Shown: piece by piece, positions 1 to 5,689 of the stretch
Layout: the number at the start of each line of letters is the position of its first letter
How positions within the stretch are numbered: the first letter of the stretch is position 1
Source of the DNA: Desulfobacterales bacterium
GTDB lineage: Bacteria; Desulfobacterota; Desulfobacteria; Desulfobacterales; UBA2174_A
Direction of reading: 5' to 3'
DNA length: 8,661 bases
Assembly (NCBI GenBank): GCA_025454075.1
Contig: JALOPD010000144.1
Coordinates: 1-8,661 of the forward strand
The notes under the pieces: model-generated
What the model was told of the DNA's origin: nothing
Seen by the model: only the letters and a program-made list of their open reading frames with translations
Databases searched by the model: none
Position numbers and translations under genes: made by a program

Positions 1-317
1 TTGAAAAAGAAGGAAAGCCCCACGGTGACCATGATGACCGTCAGGACCGGTTCGCCGATCAGCCGGTCGAGGAAGATGCGCTCGGTCAGAATCCCCAGGA
101 TGAAGCCGATGATCAGCGAAAAGAGCAGCGAAATCAGAAAGGGGACCCCCATGGCGTGAAAGCTCAGCGTGACGTAGGCGCCGATCAGGGTCATCTCGCC
201 CATGGCCAAGTTCAACACCCCCGAGCACTTGTAGATCAGCACCCAGCCCAGGGCCACCAGGGCGTAGATCCCGCCCACCATGATGCCGGTGGTCAGTGTC
301 ATCAGTATCAGGTCCAT
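1..317 (-). CDS. livH: Branched-chain amino acid-type ABC transporter permease LivH, partial
   Basis: Inner-membrane permease subunit of a HAAT-family (LivH/LivM-type) ABC importer. Only the first 105 codons lie in the window; the gene continues past the left edge without a stop. The start is an ATG at 317 with AAGGAG eight bases upstream (326-331). The visible protein is very hydrophobic: it opens MDLILMTLTTGIMVGGIYAL, followed by the family-typical stretch around GVLNLAMGEM (LivH proteins have a 'NxAxGEx' motif here), then a membrane segment near residues 60-78 and another near 92-105. It lies 26 bp downstream of the acyl-CoA ligase stop and is very probably co-transcribed with it and with livG. 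The rest of the transporter (LivM, binding protein, LivF) is expected further left but cannot be seen. The substrate cannot be read from this fragment; the ligase next door suggests a carboxylate rather than a branched-chain amino acid. Confidence 0.9.
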   Translation of the reverse strand, partial: MDLILMTLTTGIMVGGIYALVALGWVLIYKCSGVLNLAMGEMTLIGAYVTLSFHAMGVPFLISLLFSLIIGFILGILTERIFLDRLIGEPVLTVIMVTVGLSFFF

Positions 318-343
318 GCGTTTTTCTCCTTGCCCGCCGCGGC

Positions 344-2296
344 TCACCCGGTGATAGGGATGATCTTCAGGTCGGTCACGATCTGCGCCTGGCGGCCGTC
401 TTCGTATTTGATGGCGGTGTCGATGTGAACGCTGGCCGCCTCGGAGTACAGGGCGTCCACGATCACCTTGTAGCGTTTCTCCACGAAAGCCCGGCGCAGC
501 TTGCGCGTGCGGGTCAGCTCGTCGTCGTCGGCGTCGAATTCCTTGTAGAGATTGGTGAATTTGCGCAGCTTGGCCACCTCCGGCAGGTCCTTGTTGGCCT
601 GGCGGATCTGCTTCTCCACGAGCTCGTAGACCTCGGGCATCTGCGACAGCTCCTGGTAGCTCGTGTAGTTGAGCTTGCGCTGGTCGGCCCAGTTGCTCAC
701 CACCGGGTAGTCGATGCACATGACGGCCACGAGGTAGTCCCGGCGGTCGCCGATGACCCAGGCGTCCTTGATGTAGGGGCTGAATTTCAAGCGCGTCTCC
801 AGGTACTGCGGCGCAAAGGGGCGGCCGTCCTTGAGGGTGAAGACGTCCTTGGTGCGGTCGAAGACCACCAGGTGCCCGTCGTCGTCGATGAAGCCCTTGT
901 CCCCGGAATAAAGCCAGCCGTCCTTGAGGGTCTTGGTGGTGGCTTCCGGGTTCTTGTAGTAGCCCTTGAACACCGACGGGCTGCGGGTGAGAATCTCGCC
1001 GTCCTCGGCGATGCGCACCTCGGTGCCGGGGATGGGGTGGCCGACGGTGTCGAACTTGATGTCGGCGCTGCGGTGCACGACCGAGATCCCGGCCACCTCG
1101 GTCTGCCCGTAGATCTGCTTGAGGTTGACGCCCAGGGAGTGGAAGAACCGGAAGTGGTCCGGCCCCATGGCGGCGCCGCCGGTGTAGGCGTTCCGCACCC
1201 GACTCATCCCCAGGTGGTCCTTGAGCTTCTTCTGCACCGTCGCCATGGCCAGGCCGTGCAGCAGCCGCCAGTGGAACGGGATCCCTTTTTTCGAGAATTT
1301 CAGGTCCGCGTAGCGGTAGCCGGCCCAGGTGGCGAACTTGAAAAACATGCGCTTCAGCCAGGTGGCGTCCAGGTACTTCACCTGCACCGTGCGGGTCATC
1401 TGCTCGTACATGCGCGGCGGGGCGAACATGACATGCGGGCCGATCTCGCGGATGTTCTCCTGGGAGGTGGACGGGTCCTCGGGGAAGTTCAGCGTGTAGC
1501 CGACCTGCAGCCCGCAGGAGATGGACATCATCTGCTCGCCGATCCAGGCAAACGGCAGGTAGGAGACGTAGTCGTCGGATTCCCGGCAGGGGTCGATCTC
1601 CATCAGCGACCGGCCCATGGAGAGCATGTTGTGGTGGGAGAGCAGCGCCCCCTTGGGCAGCGCGGTGGTGCCCGAGGTGTAGAAGAGCAGCGCGATCTCC
1701 TCCCCGTGCCCCTTCTGGATCAGCTCCTCGAACAGGTGCGGCTTCTCCTTCTCCAGCTCGCGTCCGAGCCGCTGGACCTCCTGCAGGCTGATCAGGCAGT
1801 CCTGCTGGTAGTGGCGCAGCCCCTTGGGGTCGTCGTAGATGATCTTTTTCAGCTTGGGGCAGTCCTTGATGATCGACAGCGCCTTGTCGACCTCCTCCTG
1901 CCCCTCGCCTACCAGGAACTTGGCGTCCGAGTGGTCGATGATGTAGCGCACCTCTTCCATGAGGCAGTCCTGGAAGAGCCACACCCCGATGCCGCGGGCG
2001 CACAGCGCCGCCATCTCCGCCATCAGGCCCTCGGGACGGTTGTCGCCGATCATGGCGACCTTGTCATCCTCCTGCAGGCCGAGCTTGATCAGCCCCAGGG
2101 CGATGTGCTTGACGTTTTCCAGGTAGTCCTGCCAGGTGATGGGCCGCCAGATCCCGAACTCCTTTTCCCGCATGGCCACCCGGCCTTTGCCGTACTGCCG
2201 GGCTTTTTGGAGAAACAATTTGGGGATCGTGAGCTCCGCGGGAATTTCCGGAGCGCGTTCCGCTGCTGAACCGACTGCGCTATCGGCGTGTGGCAT
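344..2296 (-). CDS. Long-chain acyl-CoA synthetase-like AMP-dependent ligase
   Basis: A 650-residue member of the ANL adenylating superfamily, closest in layout to FAA1/ACSL long-chain fatty acid-CoA ligases. These form an acyl-AMP from ATP and a carboxylate, then transfer the acyl group to CoA. Motifs seen in order: the ATP-binding loop YTSGTTALPKG (206-216; TA replaces the usual TG), a substrate-side motif YTGGAAMG (371-378), YGQTE (396-400), YSGD (463-466), the hinge region FDRTKD (479-484), and the C-terminal LTRTRKL (594-600), whose Lys599 is in the position of the catalytic adenylation lysine. Length is normal for the family. The ATG at 2296 overlaps the end of livG by 17 bp and has a purine-rich GGAAGAGGA upstream inside livG, which implies translational coupling. 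Being sandwiched between livG and livH suggests it activates whatever the transporter imports (fatty, dicarboxylic or aromatic acid). The exact acyl specificity cannot be read from the sequence. Confidence 0.92.
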   Translation of the reverse strand: MPHADSAVGSAAERAPEIPAELTIPKLFLQKARQYGKGRVAMREKEFGIWRPITWQDYLENVKHIALGLIKLGLQEDDKVAMIGDNRPEGLMAEMAALCARGIGVWLFQDCLMEEVRYIIDHSDAKFLVGEGQEEVDKALSIIKDCPKLKKIIYDDPKGLRHYQQDCLISLQEVQRLGRELEKEKPHLFEELIQKGHGEEIALLFYTSGTTALPKGALLSHHNMLSMGRSLMEIDPCRESDDYVSYLPFAWIGEQMMSISCGLQVGYTLNFPEDPSTSQENIREIGPHVMFAPPRMYEQMTRTVQVKYLDATWLKRMFFKFATWAGYRYADLKFSKKGIPFHWRLLHGLAMATVQKKLKDHLGMSRVRNAYTGGAAMGPDHFRFFHSLGVNLKQIYGQTEVAGISVVHRSADIKFDTVGHPIPGTEVRIAEDGEILTRSPSVFKGYYKNPEATTKTLKDGWLYSGDKGFIDDDGHLVVFDRTKDVFTLKDGRPFAPQYLETRLKFSPYIKDAWVIGDRRDYLVAVMCIDYPVVSNWADQRKLNYTSYQELSQMPEVYELVEKQIRQANKDLPEVAKLRKFTNLYKEFDADDDELTRTRKLRRAFVEKRYKVIVDALYSEAASVHIDTAIKYEDGRQAQIVTDLKIIPITG

Positions 2297-3101
2297 ACAG
2301 GTCCTCTTCCCCCAGATAAGCCTTGATCACTTCAGGGTTGTTCTGCACTTCCTGCGGAGTGCCGTCCATGATCATGTTTCCGAAGTTGAGCACGAACACC
2401 CGGTGCGACAGGTCCATGACCACCCCCATGTCGTGCTCCACCAGCAGGCAGGTGATGTTCCAGCGCGGGTCCTCGTTGACGTCGATGACAAACCGCGCCA
2501 TGTCCTCGGTCTCCTCCAGGTTGAGGCCGGCCAGCGGTTCGTCGAGAATCAGCAGGTCCGGCTTCAGGGCCAGCGCCCGGCCGAGCTCCACCCGTTTCTG
2601 AAGACCGTAGGGCAGCATGCCGACGGGCTTGTGGCGGATGTGCTCGATCTCCAGCAGGTCGATGATCTCCTCCTCGATGAACTTGCGGTTCTCGATCTCC
2701 TCCCGCGCGGTCTTGCCGAGGTAGACCGACCCGCTCAGGATCCCGGATTTCAGGTGAATGTGCCGGCCCAAGCGGATGTTGTCGAGCACCGTCATGCCGC
2801 CGAAGACCTCTACCTTCTGGAAGGTTCGGGACATCCCTCGCTCAGCGCGTTTATGAGGGTTGAGATCATTAACGCGCTCGCCCTTGAAGAAAATATCGCC
2901 CTTCTGGGGCCGGTAGAGCCCGTTGATGCAGTTCATCATGACGGTCTTGCCGGCGCCGTTGGGGCCGATAACGGAGTGAATCTCCCCCCTGCGGACCTGC
3001 AGGGTGGCTCCGGCCAAAGCCGCCACTTTGCCGAAATACATGGCAACGTCCTTCAGCTCGAGAATGACGTCGCCCCCTTTGCTTGCGGTTGCTCCATCCA
3101 C
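2280..3101 (-). CDS. livG: Branched-chain amino acid-type ABC transporter ATP-binding protein LivG
   Basis: Cytoplasmic ATPase that powers the LivH/LivM-type importer. With the GTG start at 3101 the protein has 273 residues, close to the usual LivG length of about 255. Motifs: Walker A GPNGAGKT (46-53), Q-loop SRTFQ (91-95), signature LPYGLQKR (163-170, a variant of the LSYGQQ seen in most LivG), Walker B LLILDEP (183-189), D-loop AGLN (191-194) and H-switch VEHDM (221-225). The reading frame stays open to a TTG at 3203, which has only a loose AGGA in front. I prefer the GTG because it has AAAGGGAG nine bases upstream (3111-3118) and because homology to the family starts only after it, at VILELKDV. 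First gene of the visible transporter operon; it overlaps the ligase gene by 17 bp. Its ancestry as a LivG is clear, the transported substrate is not. Confidence 0.92.
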   Translation of the reverse strand: MDGATASKGGDVILELKDVAMYFGKVAALAGATLQVRRGEIHSVIGPNGAGKTVMMNCINGLYRPQKGDIFFKGERVNDLNPHKRAERGMSRTFQKVEVFGGMTVLDNIRLGRHIHLKSGILSGSVYLGKTAREEIENRKFIEEEIIDLLEIEHIRHKPVGMLPYGLQKRVELGRALALKPDLLILDEPLAGLNLEETEDMARFVIDVNEDPRWNITCLLVEHDMGVVMDLSHRVFVLNFGNMIMDGTPQEVQNNPEVIKAYLGEEDLYATRR

Positions 3102-3256
3102 TGAACGCGTCTCCCTTTCTGATTTTATGGATGCACCAGCGAAACGGGCTGAATCCGGCAGAAGATGATTTTCCCCAAGGTTGCCGCGCCTGAGCCAAGG
3201 CAAATAGCGGCGTTCCTAGGTTGAATTTTTTGAATTGTATTCATTTCGTATAGCCA

Positions 3257-3285
3257 TTTCTATAAGATGCTTTTTGTTTAGTCAA
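3257..3285 (-). promoter_or_regulatory. Candidate sigma70 promoter for the livG operon
   Basis: On the minus strand TTGACT (3280-3285) is followed after 17 bases by TAGAAA (3257-3262); TATAGA (3259-3264) is an alternative -10 with a 15-base spacer. It lies in the only markedly AT-rich stretch of the window, between the sensor gene stop and livG. Transcription from here would give a leader of about 150 bases before the GTG start. The -35 is good and the -10 mediocre, as expected for a regulated promoter. The match is by eye only. Confidence 0.4.
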
Positions 3286-3307
3286 TACTTTTATATGTTA
3301 GATAAAA

Positions 3308-3333
3308 TAGTGGTATAGTAGTGGTATATACCA
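3308..3333. promoter_or_regulatory. Putative operator: TGGTATA direct and inverted repeats
   Basis: TAGTGGTATA occurs twice with an 11-bp period (3308-3317 and 3319-3328), and the second copy runs into a perfect 12-bp palindrome TGGTATATACCA (3322-3333). This gives two direct half-sites and one inverted half-site. It begins immediately after the sensor gene stop codon and about 37 bp upstream of the candidate livG -35. FCD-type GntR regulators (TNGT...ACNA-like sites; NanR uses repeated GGTATA) bind similar sequences, so a GntR-family regulator of the transporter operon is a reasonable guess. The regulator gene itself is not in the window. The adjacent LuxR-type sensor is an alternative binder. 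Confidence 0.5.
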
Positions 3334-3334
3334 A

Positions 3335-4921
3335 CTATTTATCAAGGCCCAGCAGGTGCGACCGCAGGTTCATTTTGCTGTTTCGCAGGCCCAGCTTGGT
3401 GCGGATGTTGTGCCGGTGGAAAAGGATGGTGTTCTTGGAGAGCAGGAGCAGTTCGGCGATGTCCTTATTGGTCCGGCCCTCCTTGACCAGGTTCGCCACC
3501 CGGAGCTCGGTGGGAGTGAGGTTGAAATGACGCGAGGAGAGGCTGCTGGCAAAAGGCGAGATGATGCTCTCCAGGTTGGATTCGAGAATGTCCACCAGCG
3601 CCTTCTGCACCGGTGCCAGGCGCCCTTTCTTCAGCCGCTCCAGGTAAGGCCCGATGAGTTCCCGGACGTTGGAGAGCACCACGTCGCCCAGCTCCTTCTT
3701 GTCGTCTTCGCGCTGCTTGAGGAGCACCCGCAATGCGGTGTTGACCTCCTCCAGATGCAGCGACTGGGCCTTCAGCTCTTTTTCCCGCTTGCGCAGCTCG
3801 GTTTCGGCCCGCTTGCGGTCGTCCACCTGCCGGGCGAGCTGGGTGTTGGCCTTGGCCAGCTCGGCGGTGCGCGCGGCGACCCGCTCTTCCAGCTGGTTGT
3901 GGTAATCGAACAGCTCACGCTCGGCGCGCTTTTGGGCGCTGATGTCCCGCAGGGTGACGATGTTGCCGGCGGCCCTGCCCTCCTCGTCGGAATATAGCGT
4001 GGAGCTCAGCTGGACGTCCAGCATGCGGCCGTCTCGGGTCAGGCGCTTGGTTTCGAAGAGGTGGATCTTCTTCCCGCTCAGCATGTTCTCGATGGCCTCG
4101 CGGGTCTCCGGCCAGCTCTCCTCCGGCACGAAATCGATGTTTTTGCCGAGCAGCTCCTCGCGCCGCAGGCCGAAGGTCTGCTCGAAGGCCGGGTTGACAT
4201 ACACCGCCTTGCCCAGAAGGTTGTAGACCACGATCGGGTCCGGCGAGGATTCGAGCAGCAGGCGGTAGCGCTCCTCGCTCTTGCGCAGGATCTCCTCGGC
4301 GCGCTTGCGCTCGGAGAGCTCCCGCCGGACGTCGGCGTAGAGCTTCGCCTTGTCGAGGGCCACGGTGGCAAGCCCCGCGAAGCGTTCGAGCATCGCCACG
4401 TCCTCTTCGCCGAACCCCCTGCCCGCCTCGACGCGGGCAAGACCGATCACGCCCTCGACCCGGCCCCGGTATTTCAGCGGGATGCCGACGATGGAGTGCA
4501 GTTCGTCGAAGGACTTGCCGGCTAGGCGGCCGGCCCAGCTGCGATAGTCGTCGATTACGAGCGTTTTTTCGCTTCGCCAGACCTTGCCCCCCAGCCCCTC
4601 GCCCGGGAAGACCCGCAGCCCGATCTGGCTTTTGAAAAACCCCATCCCCACCCGCATCTGCATGGCGCCGGCATCGGGTTCTAAAAGATAGATGTAGCCA
4701 TGAACGGTGTCGGTGAGCAGAGCGGCCCGCTGCAGGACGGCTTCGAGCAGCTCCTCCTGGTCGAGGCGGTCGATCAAACCGAGGGATGTTTCGTGAAGGG
4801 CGGCGAGGGTTTCGTTCTGGCGGCGGAGCACGGAGACCTCCCCGCGCAGGCGGGAGAGTTCGCGCGCGAGGTCCTCCAGCCGCCGCTGCAGGGCATTTTC
4901 TTTCAGGGGTGCACCCGGCAC
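3335..4921 (-). CDS. GAF-PAS-LuxR family one-component sensor/transcriptional regulator
   Basis: A 528-residue soluble regulator that joins sensing and DNA-binding modules in one chain. Approximate order: N-terminal coiled coil (8-37), GAF domain (50-190), PAS domain (215-330, containing YRLLLESSPDPIVVYN and ending in TLRDISAQKRAE), a long coiled coil (326-410), a helical linker, and a C-terminal LuxR-type helix-turn-helix (468-525: LTPTELRVANLV, then GRTNKDIAELL and TILFHRHNIRTKLGL). No histidine kinase, ATPase, receiver or GGDEF domain is visible, and there are no membrane segments or signal peptide, so it should sense a cytoplasmic ligand or redox state and act directly on DNA. The frame opens at an ATG (4936) without a ribosome site; I chose GTG 4921 because GGAGGT lies six bases upstream (4928-4933). 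It sits 52 bp downstream of the selenoprotein gene and upstream of the livG operon, on the same strand as both. Its targets and ligand are unknown. Confidence 0.85.
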   Translation of the reverse strand: MPGAPLKENALQRRLEDLARELSRLRGEVSVLRRQNETLAALHETSLGLIDRLDQEELLEAVLQRAALLTDTVHGYIYLLEPDAGAMQMRVGMGFFKSQIGLRVFPGEGLGGKVWRSEKTLVIDDYRSWAGRLAGKSFDELHSIVGIPLKYRGRVEGVIGLARVEAGRGFGEEDVAMLERFAGLATVALDKAKLYADVRRELSERKRAEEILRKSEERYRLLLESSPDPIVVYNLLGKAVYVNPAFEQTFGLRREELLGKNIDFVPEESWPETREAIENMLSGKKIHLFETKRLTRDGRMLDVQLSSTLYSDEEGRAAGNIVTLRDISAQKRAERELFDYHNQLEERVAARTAELAKANTQLARQVDDRKRAETELRKREKELKAQSLHLEEVNTALRVLLKQREDDKKELGDVVLSNVRELIGPYLERLKKGRLAPVQKALVDILESNLESIISPFASSLSSRHFNLTPTELRVANLVKEGRTNKDIAELLLLSKNTILFHRHNIRTKLGLRNSKMNLRSHLLGLDK

Positions 4922-4927
4922 GGCCAC

Positions 4928-4933
4928 ACCTCC
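4928..4933 (-). promoter_or_regulatory. Ribosome binding site that decides the sensor gene start
   Basis: GGAGGT lies six bases before GTG 4921. It falls inside the codons that would follow the longer ATG start at 4936, and that ATG itself lacks a well-spaced Shine-Dalgarno. This is why the shorter GTG start is preferred. Confidence 0.6.
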
Positions 4934-4944
4934 CATGTTCGATC

Positions 4945-4959
4945 CCGGCCTCCGGCCGG
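4945..4959. other. GC hairpin between the selenoprotein and sensor genes
   Basis: A perfect 6-bp inverted repeat (CCGGCC on one arm, GGCCGG on the other) with a 3-base loop. On the minus strand it falls between the selenoprotein stop and the ribosome site of the sensor gene. No run of T follows it, so it is not a convincing intrinsic terminator. It could act as an RNA-stability or weak attenuation element, or be chance in GC-rich DNA. Confidence 0.35.
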
Positions 4960-4973
4960 AACTCTCAGATCTT

Positions 4974-5192
4974 TCAGGACCCGCCGTCGAAGCCGATGGT
5001 CACCCGGCCGCCTTCGACGATCACCGGTACCCGGCGCTGGTTCTCGGAGTGCTTCAGCATCTCGGCCAGCCGGGCTTCGTCGTGCTGGACATCCGCGTAC
5101 TCGATGCGGGCCCCTTTTCGGGCATAGGCTTCACGAGCCGCCTGAGTGTAGGGTCACCGGTCCTTGCCGTAAATAACCACCCGGTCCACCAT
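4974..5192 (-). CDS. Uxx-star family glutaredoxin-like selenoprotein (in-frame TGA = Sec)
   Basis: A 72-residue protein, readable only if TGA at 5154-5156 (codon 13) is decoded as selenocysteine. It starts MVDRVVIYGKDR, then U-P-Y-T in the place of the glutaredoxin C-P-Y-C motif. The rest has the compact thioredoxin-fold layout: a helix (QAAREAYARKGAR), a second strand (IEYADV), a cis-proline strand RVPVI (Pro56), and the glutaredoxin-like ending GGRVTIGFDGG. This matches the small Uxx-star (seleno)protein family, presumed thiol/selenol redox proteins of the cytoplasm. The second position of the motif pair is Thr, so only Sec13 is redox-active. The ATG at 5192 has a perfect AAGGAGG six bases upstream, and codons on both sides of the TGA stay in frame to a TGA stop at 4974. 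Standard gene finding misses it because it stops at codon 12. A Cys-to-stop mutation in a dying gene is the alternative, but the hairpin after the TGA and the intact flanks argue against it. It probably shares a transcript with the sensor gene downstream. Confidence 0.85.
5121..5142 (-). promoter_or_regulatory. Candidate bacterial SECIS hairpin after the Sec codon
   Basis: On the minus strand, starting 12 bases after the TGA, GGC-GGCT pairs with AGCC-(TAT)-GCC around a 5-base loop CGTGA: a 4-bp upper stem, a 3-base bulge and a 3-bp lower stem. The loop GT lies at bases 20-21 after the TGA (5134-5133). Counting the U of UGA as 1 this is G23-U24, the positions I recall as critical for SelB binding in E. 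coli fdhF. The expected bulged U just below the upper stem is not obvious. The hairpin lies within the coding sequence, as in other bacteria. Identified by hand, without folding energies. Confidence 0.6.
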
Positions 5193-5198
5193 GGCATT

Positions 5199-5205
5199 CC
5201 TCCTT
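5199..5205 (-). promoter_or_regulatory. Ribosome binding site of the selenoprotein gene
   Basis: A full-length AAGGAGG six bases before ATG 5192. It fixes the start of the selenoprotein gene and is strong evidence that this otherwise unpredicted stretch is translated, because no other minus-strand frame uses a start at this spacing. Confidence 0.8.
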
Positions 5206-5306
5206 GCGGAAATGATTCGGTCCCCGCGCGCCGAACGCCGCGCCACGGAGGCCCGCGCCGGCATGCCGGCTCCTCGAAGCGCCCAGCGCCGCTTCTCCAT
5301 CCCGCT

Positions 5307-5335
5307 CCCCTACCAGCGGTTTCCGGTCTTGTCAA
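5307..5335 (-). promoter_or_regulatory. Weak candidate promoter for the selenoprotein-sensor unit
   Basis: A perfect TTGACA on the minus strand (5330-5335) is followed after 17 bases by a poor TAGGGG (5307-5312). The -35 overlaps the -35 of the rightward ptsH promoter. If used, the leader would be roughly 110 bases and would include the 14-bp palindrome GCCGGCATGCCGGC (5257-5270). The -10 is poor, so the real promoter may need an activator or lie elsewhere. Confidence 0.25.
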
Positions 5336-5357
5336 TCAAGGCCGATTTGGCTATAGT
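5329..5357 (+). promoter_or_regulatory. Sigma70 promoter for the HPr-enzyme I operon
   Basis: TTGTCA (5329-5334) and TATAGT (5352-5357), separated by exactly 17 bases, each match the consensus hexamer at five of six positions. The predicted transcription start near 5364 leaves a short leader before the HPr start codons at 5385, 5394 or 5406. It also shows that the frame's open extension back to 4935 is not part of the HPr gene. Confidence 0.7.
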
Positions 5358-5384
5358 CCGGCGGCTGAAGCACCGATAACACTT

Positions 5385-5684
5385 GTGAATGGATTGAGTG
5401 TCCGAGTGGCGCCCCCCAGCGATCTGTCACGCGAAGTCACGGTGGTCAACGAGCTCGGGCTGCACGCCCGCTCGGCGGCCAAAATCGCCCGCATCGCCCT
5501 GGGCGCGCGGTCCGGCGTCTGGGTCGCCCGGGGGGAGGATCGGGCGGATGCGTCCAGCACGCTCGAAGTGCTGGCGCTGGCCTGCCCCAAGGGCTCGCGG
5601 CTCGAGTTCAGGATCGAAAACCCGGCGGACCGTTTAATCCTCGACGCGCTCGTGCAGCTGGTGGAGCGCGGTTTCGACGAATAG
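5385..5684 (+). CDS. ptsH: HPr family phosphocarrier protein
   Basis: Small cytoplasmic phosphocarrier that takes phosphate from enzyme I on a histidine and passes it to EIIA domains or regulators. The core is complete: VTVVNELGLHARSAAKIA carries the active-site histidine in GLHAR, and DASSTLEVLALA holds serines at the position of the regulatory HPr(Ser) site phosphorylated by HprK in many bacteria. The residue after HAR is Ser where most HPr proteins have Pro, an unusual change beside the active site. The start is uncertain: GTG 5385 (99 residues), TTG 5394 and GTG 5406 (92 residues) are all in frame, and none has a strong Shine-Dalgarno. All lie downstream of the promoter at 5329-5357. HPr is usually 85-90 residues, so 5406 is also attractive. 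The stop is five bases before enzyme I, so the two are co-translated. No sugar-specific EII gene is nearby, which fits a regulatory PTS. Confidence 0.85.
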   Translation: MNGLSVRVAPPSDLSREVTVVNELGLHARSAAKIARIALGARSGVWVARGEDRADASSTLEVLALACPKGSRLEFRIENPADRLILDALVQLVERGFDE

Positions 5685-5689
5685 CAGCG

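Noticed and set aside
296..2269. 657-residue plus-strand open frame opposite the ligase
   Set aside because: It is antisense to a ligase with all ANL motifs; the translation is low-complexity V/L/H/G/D-rich shadow sequence, common in GC-rich genomes.
3102..3203. TTG 3203 as the livG start, giving a 34-residue N-terminal extension
   Set aside because: The extension does not resemble any LivG N-terminus, and GTG 3101 has the better-placed ribosome site.
4974..5192. The small redox gene as a pseudogene broken by TGA
   Set aside because: Both flanks are intact and in frame, the TGA is exactly at the redox Cys position, the ribosome site is perfect, and a SECIS-like loop follows. Selenocysteine explains all of these together.
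5054..5335. 93-residue minus-strand frame overlapping the selenoprotein gene
   Set aside because: It uses a different frame without a Shine-Dalgarno, is rich in R, G and A, and has no family features; the in-frame TGA gene explains the region better.
4935..5384. 150-residue N-terminal extension of HPr (frame open from ATG 4935)
   Set aside because: It lies antisense to the selenoprotein, contains no HPr-related sequence, and a near-consensus promoter at 5329-5357 lies inside it, so transcription of HPr begins later.
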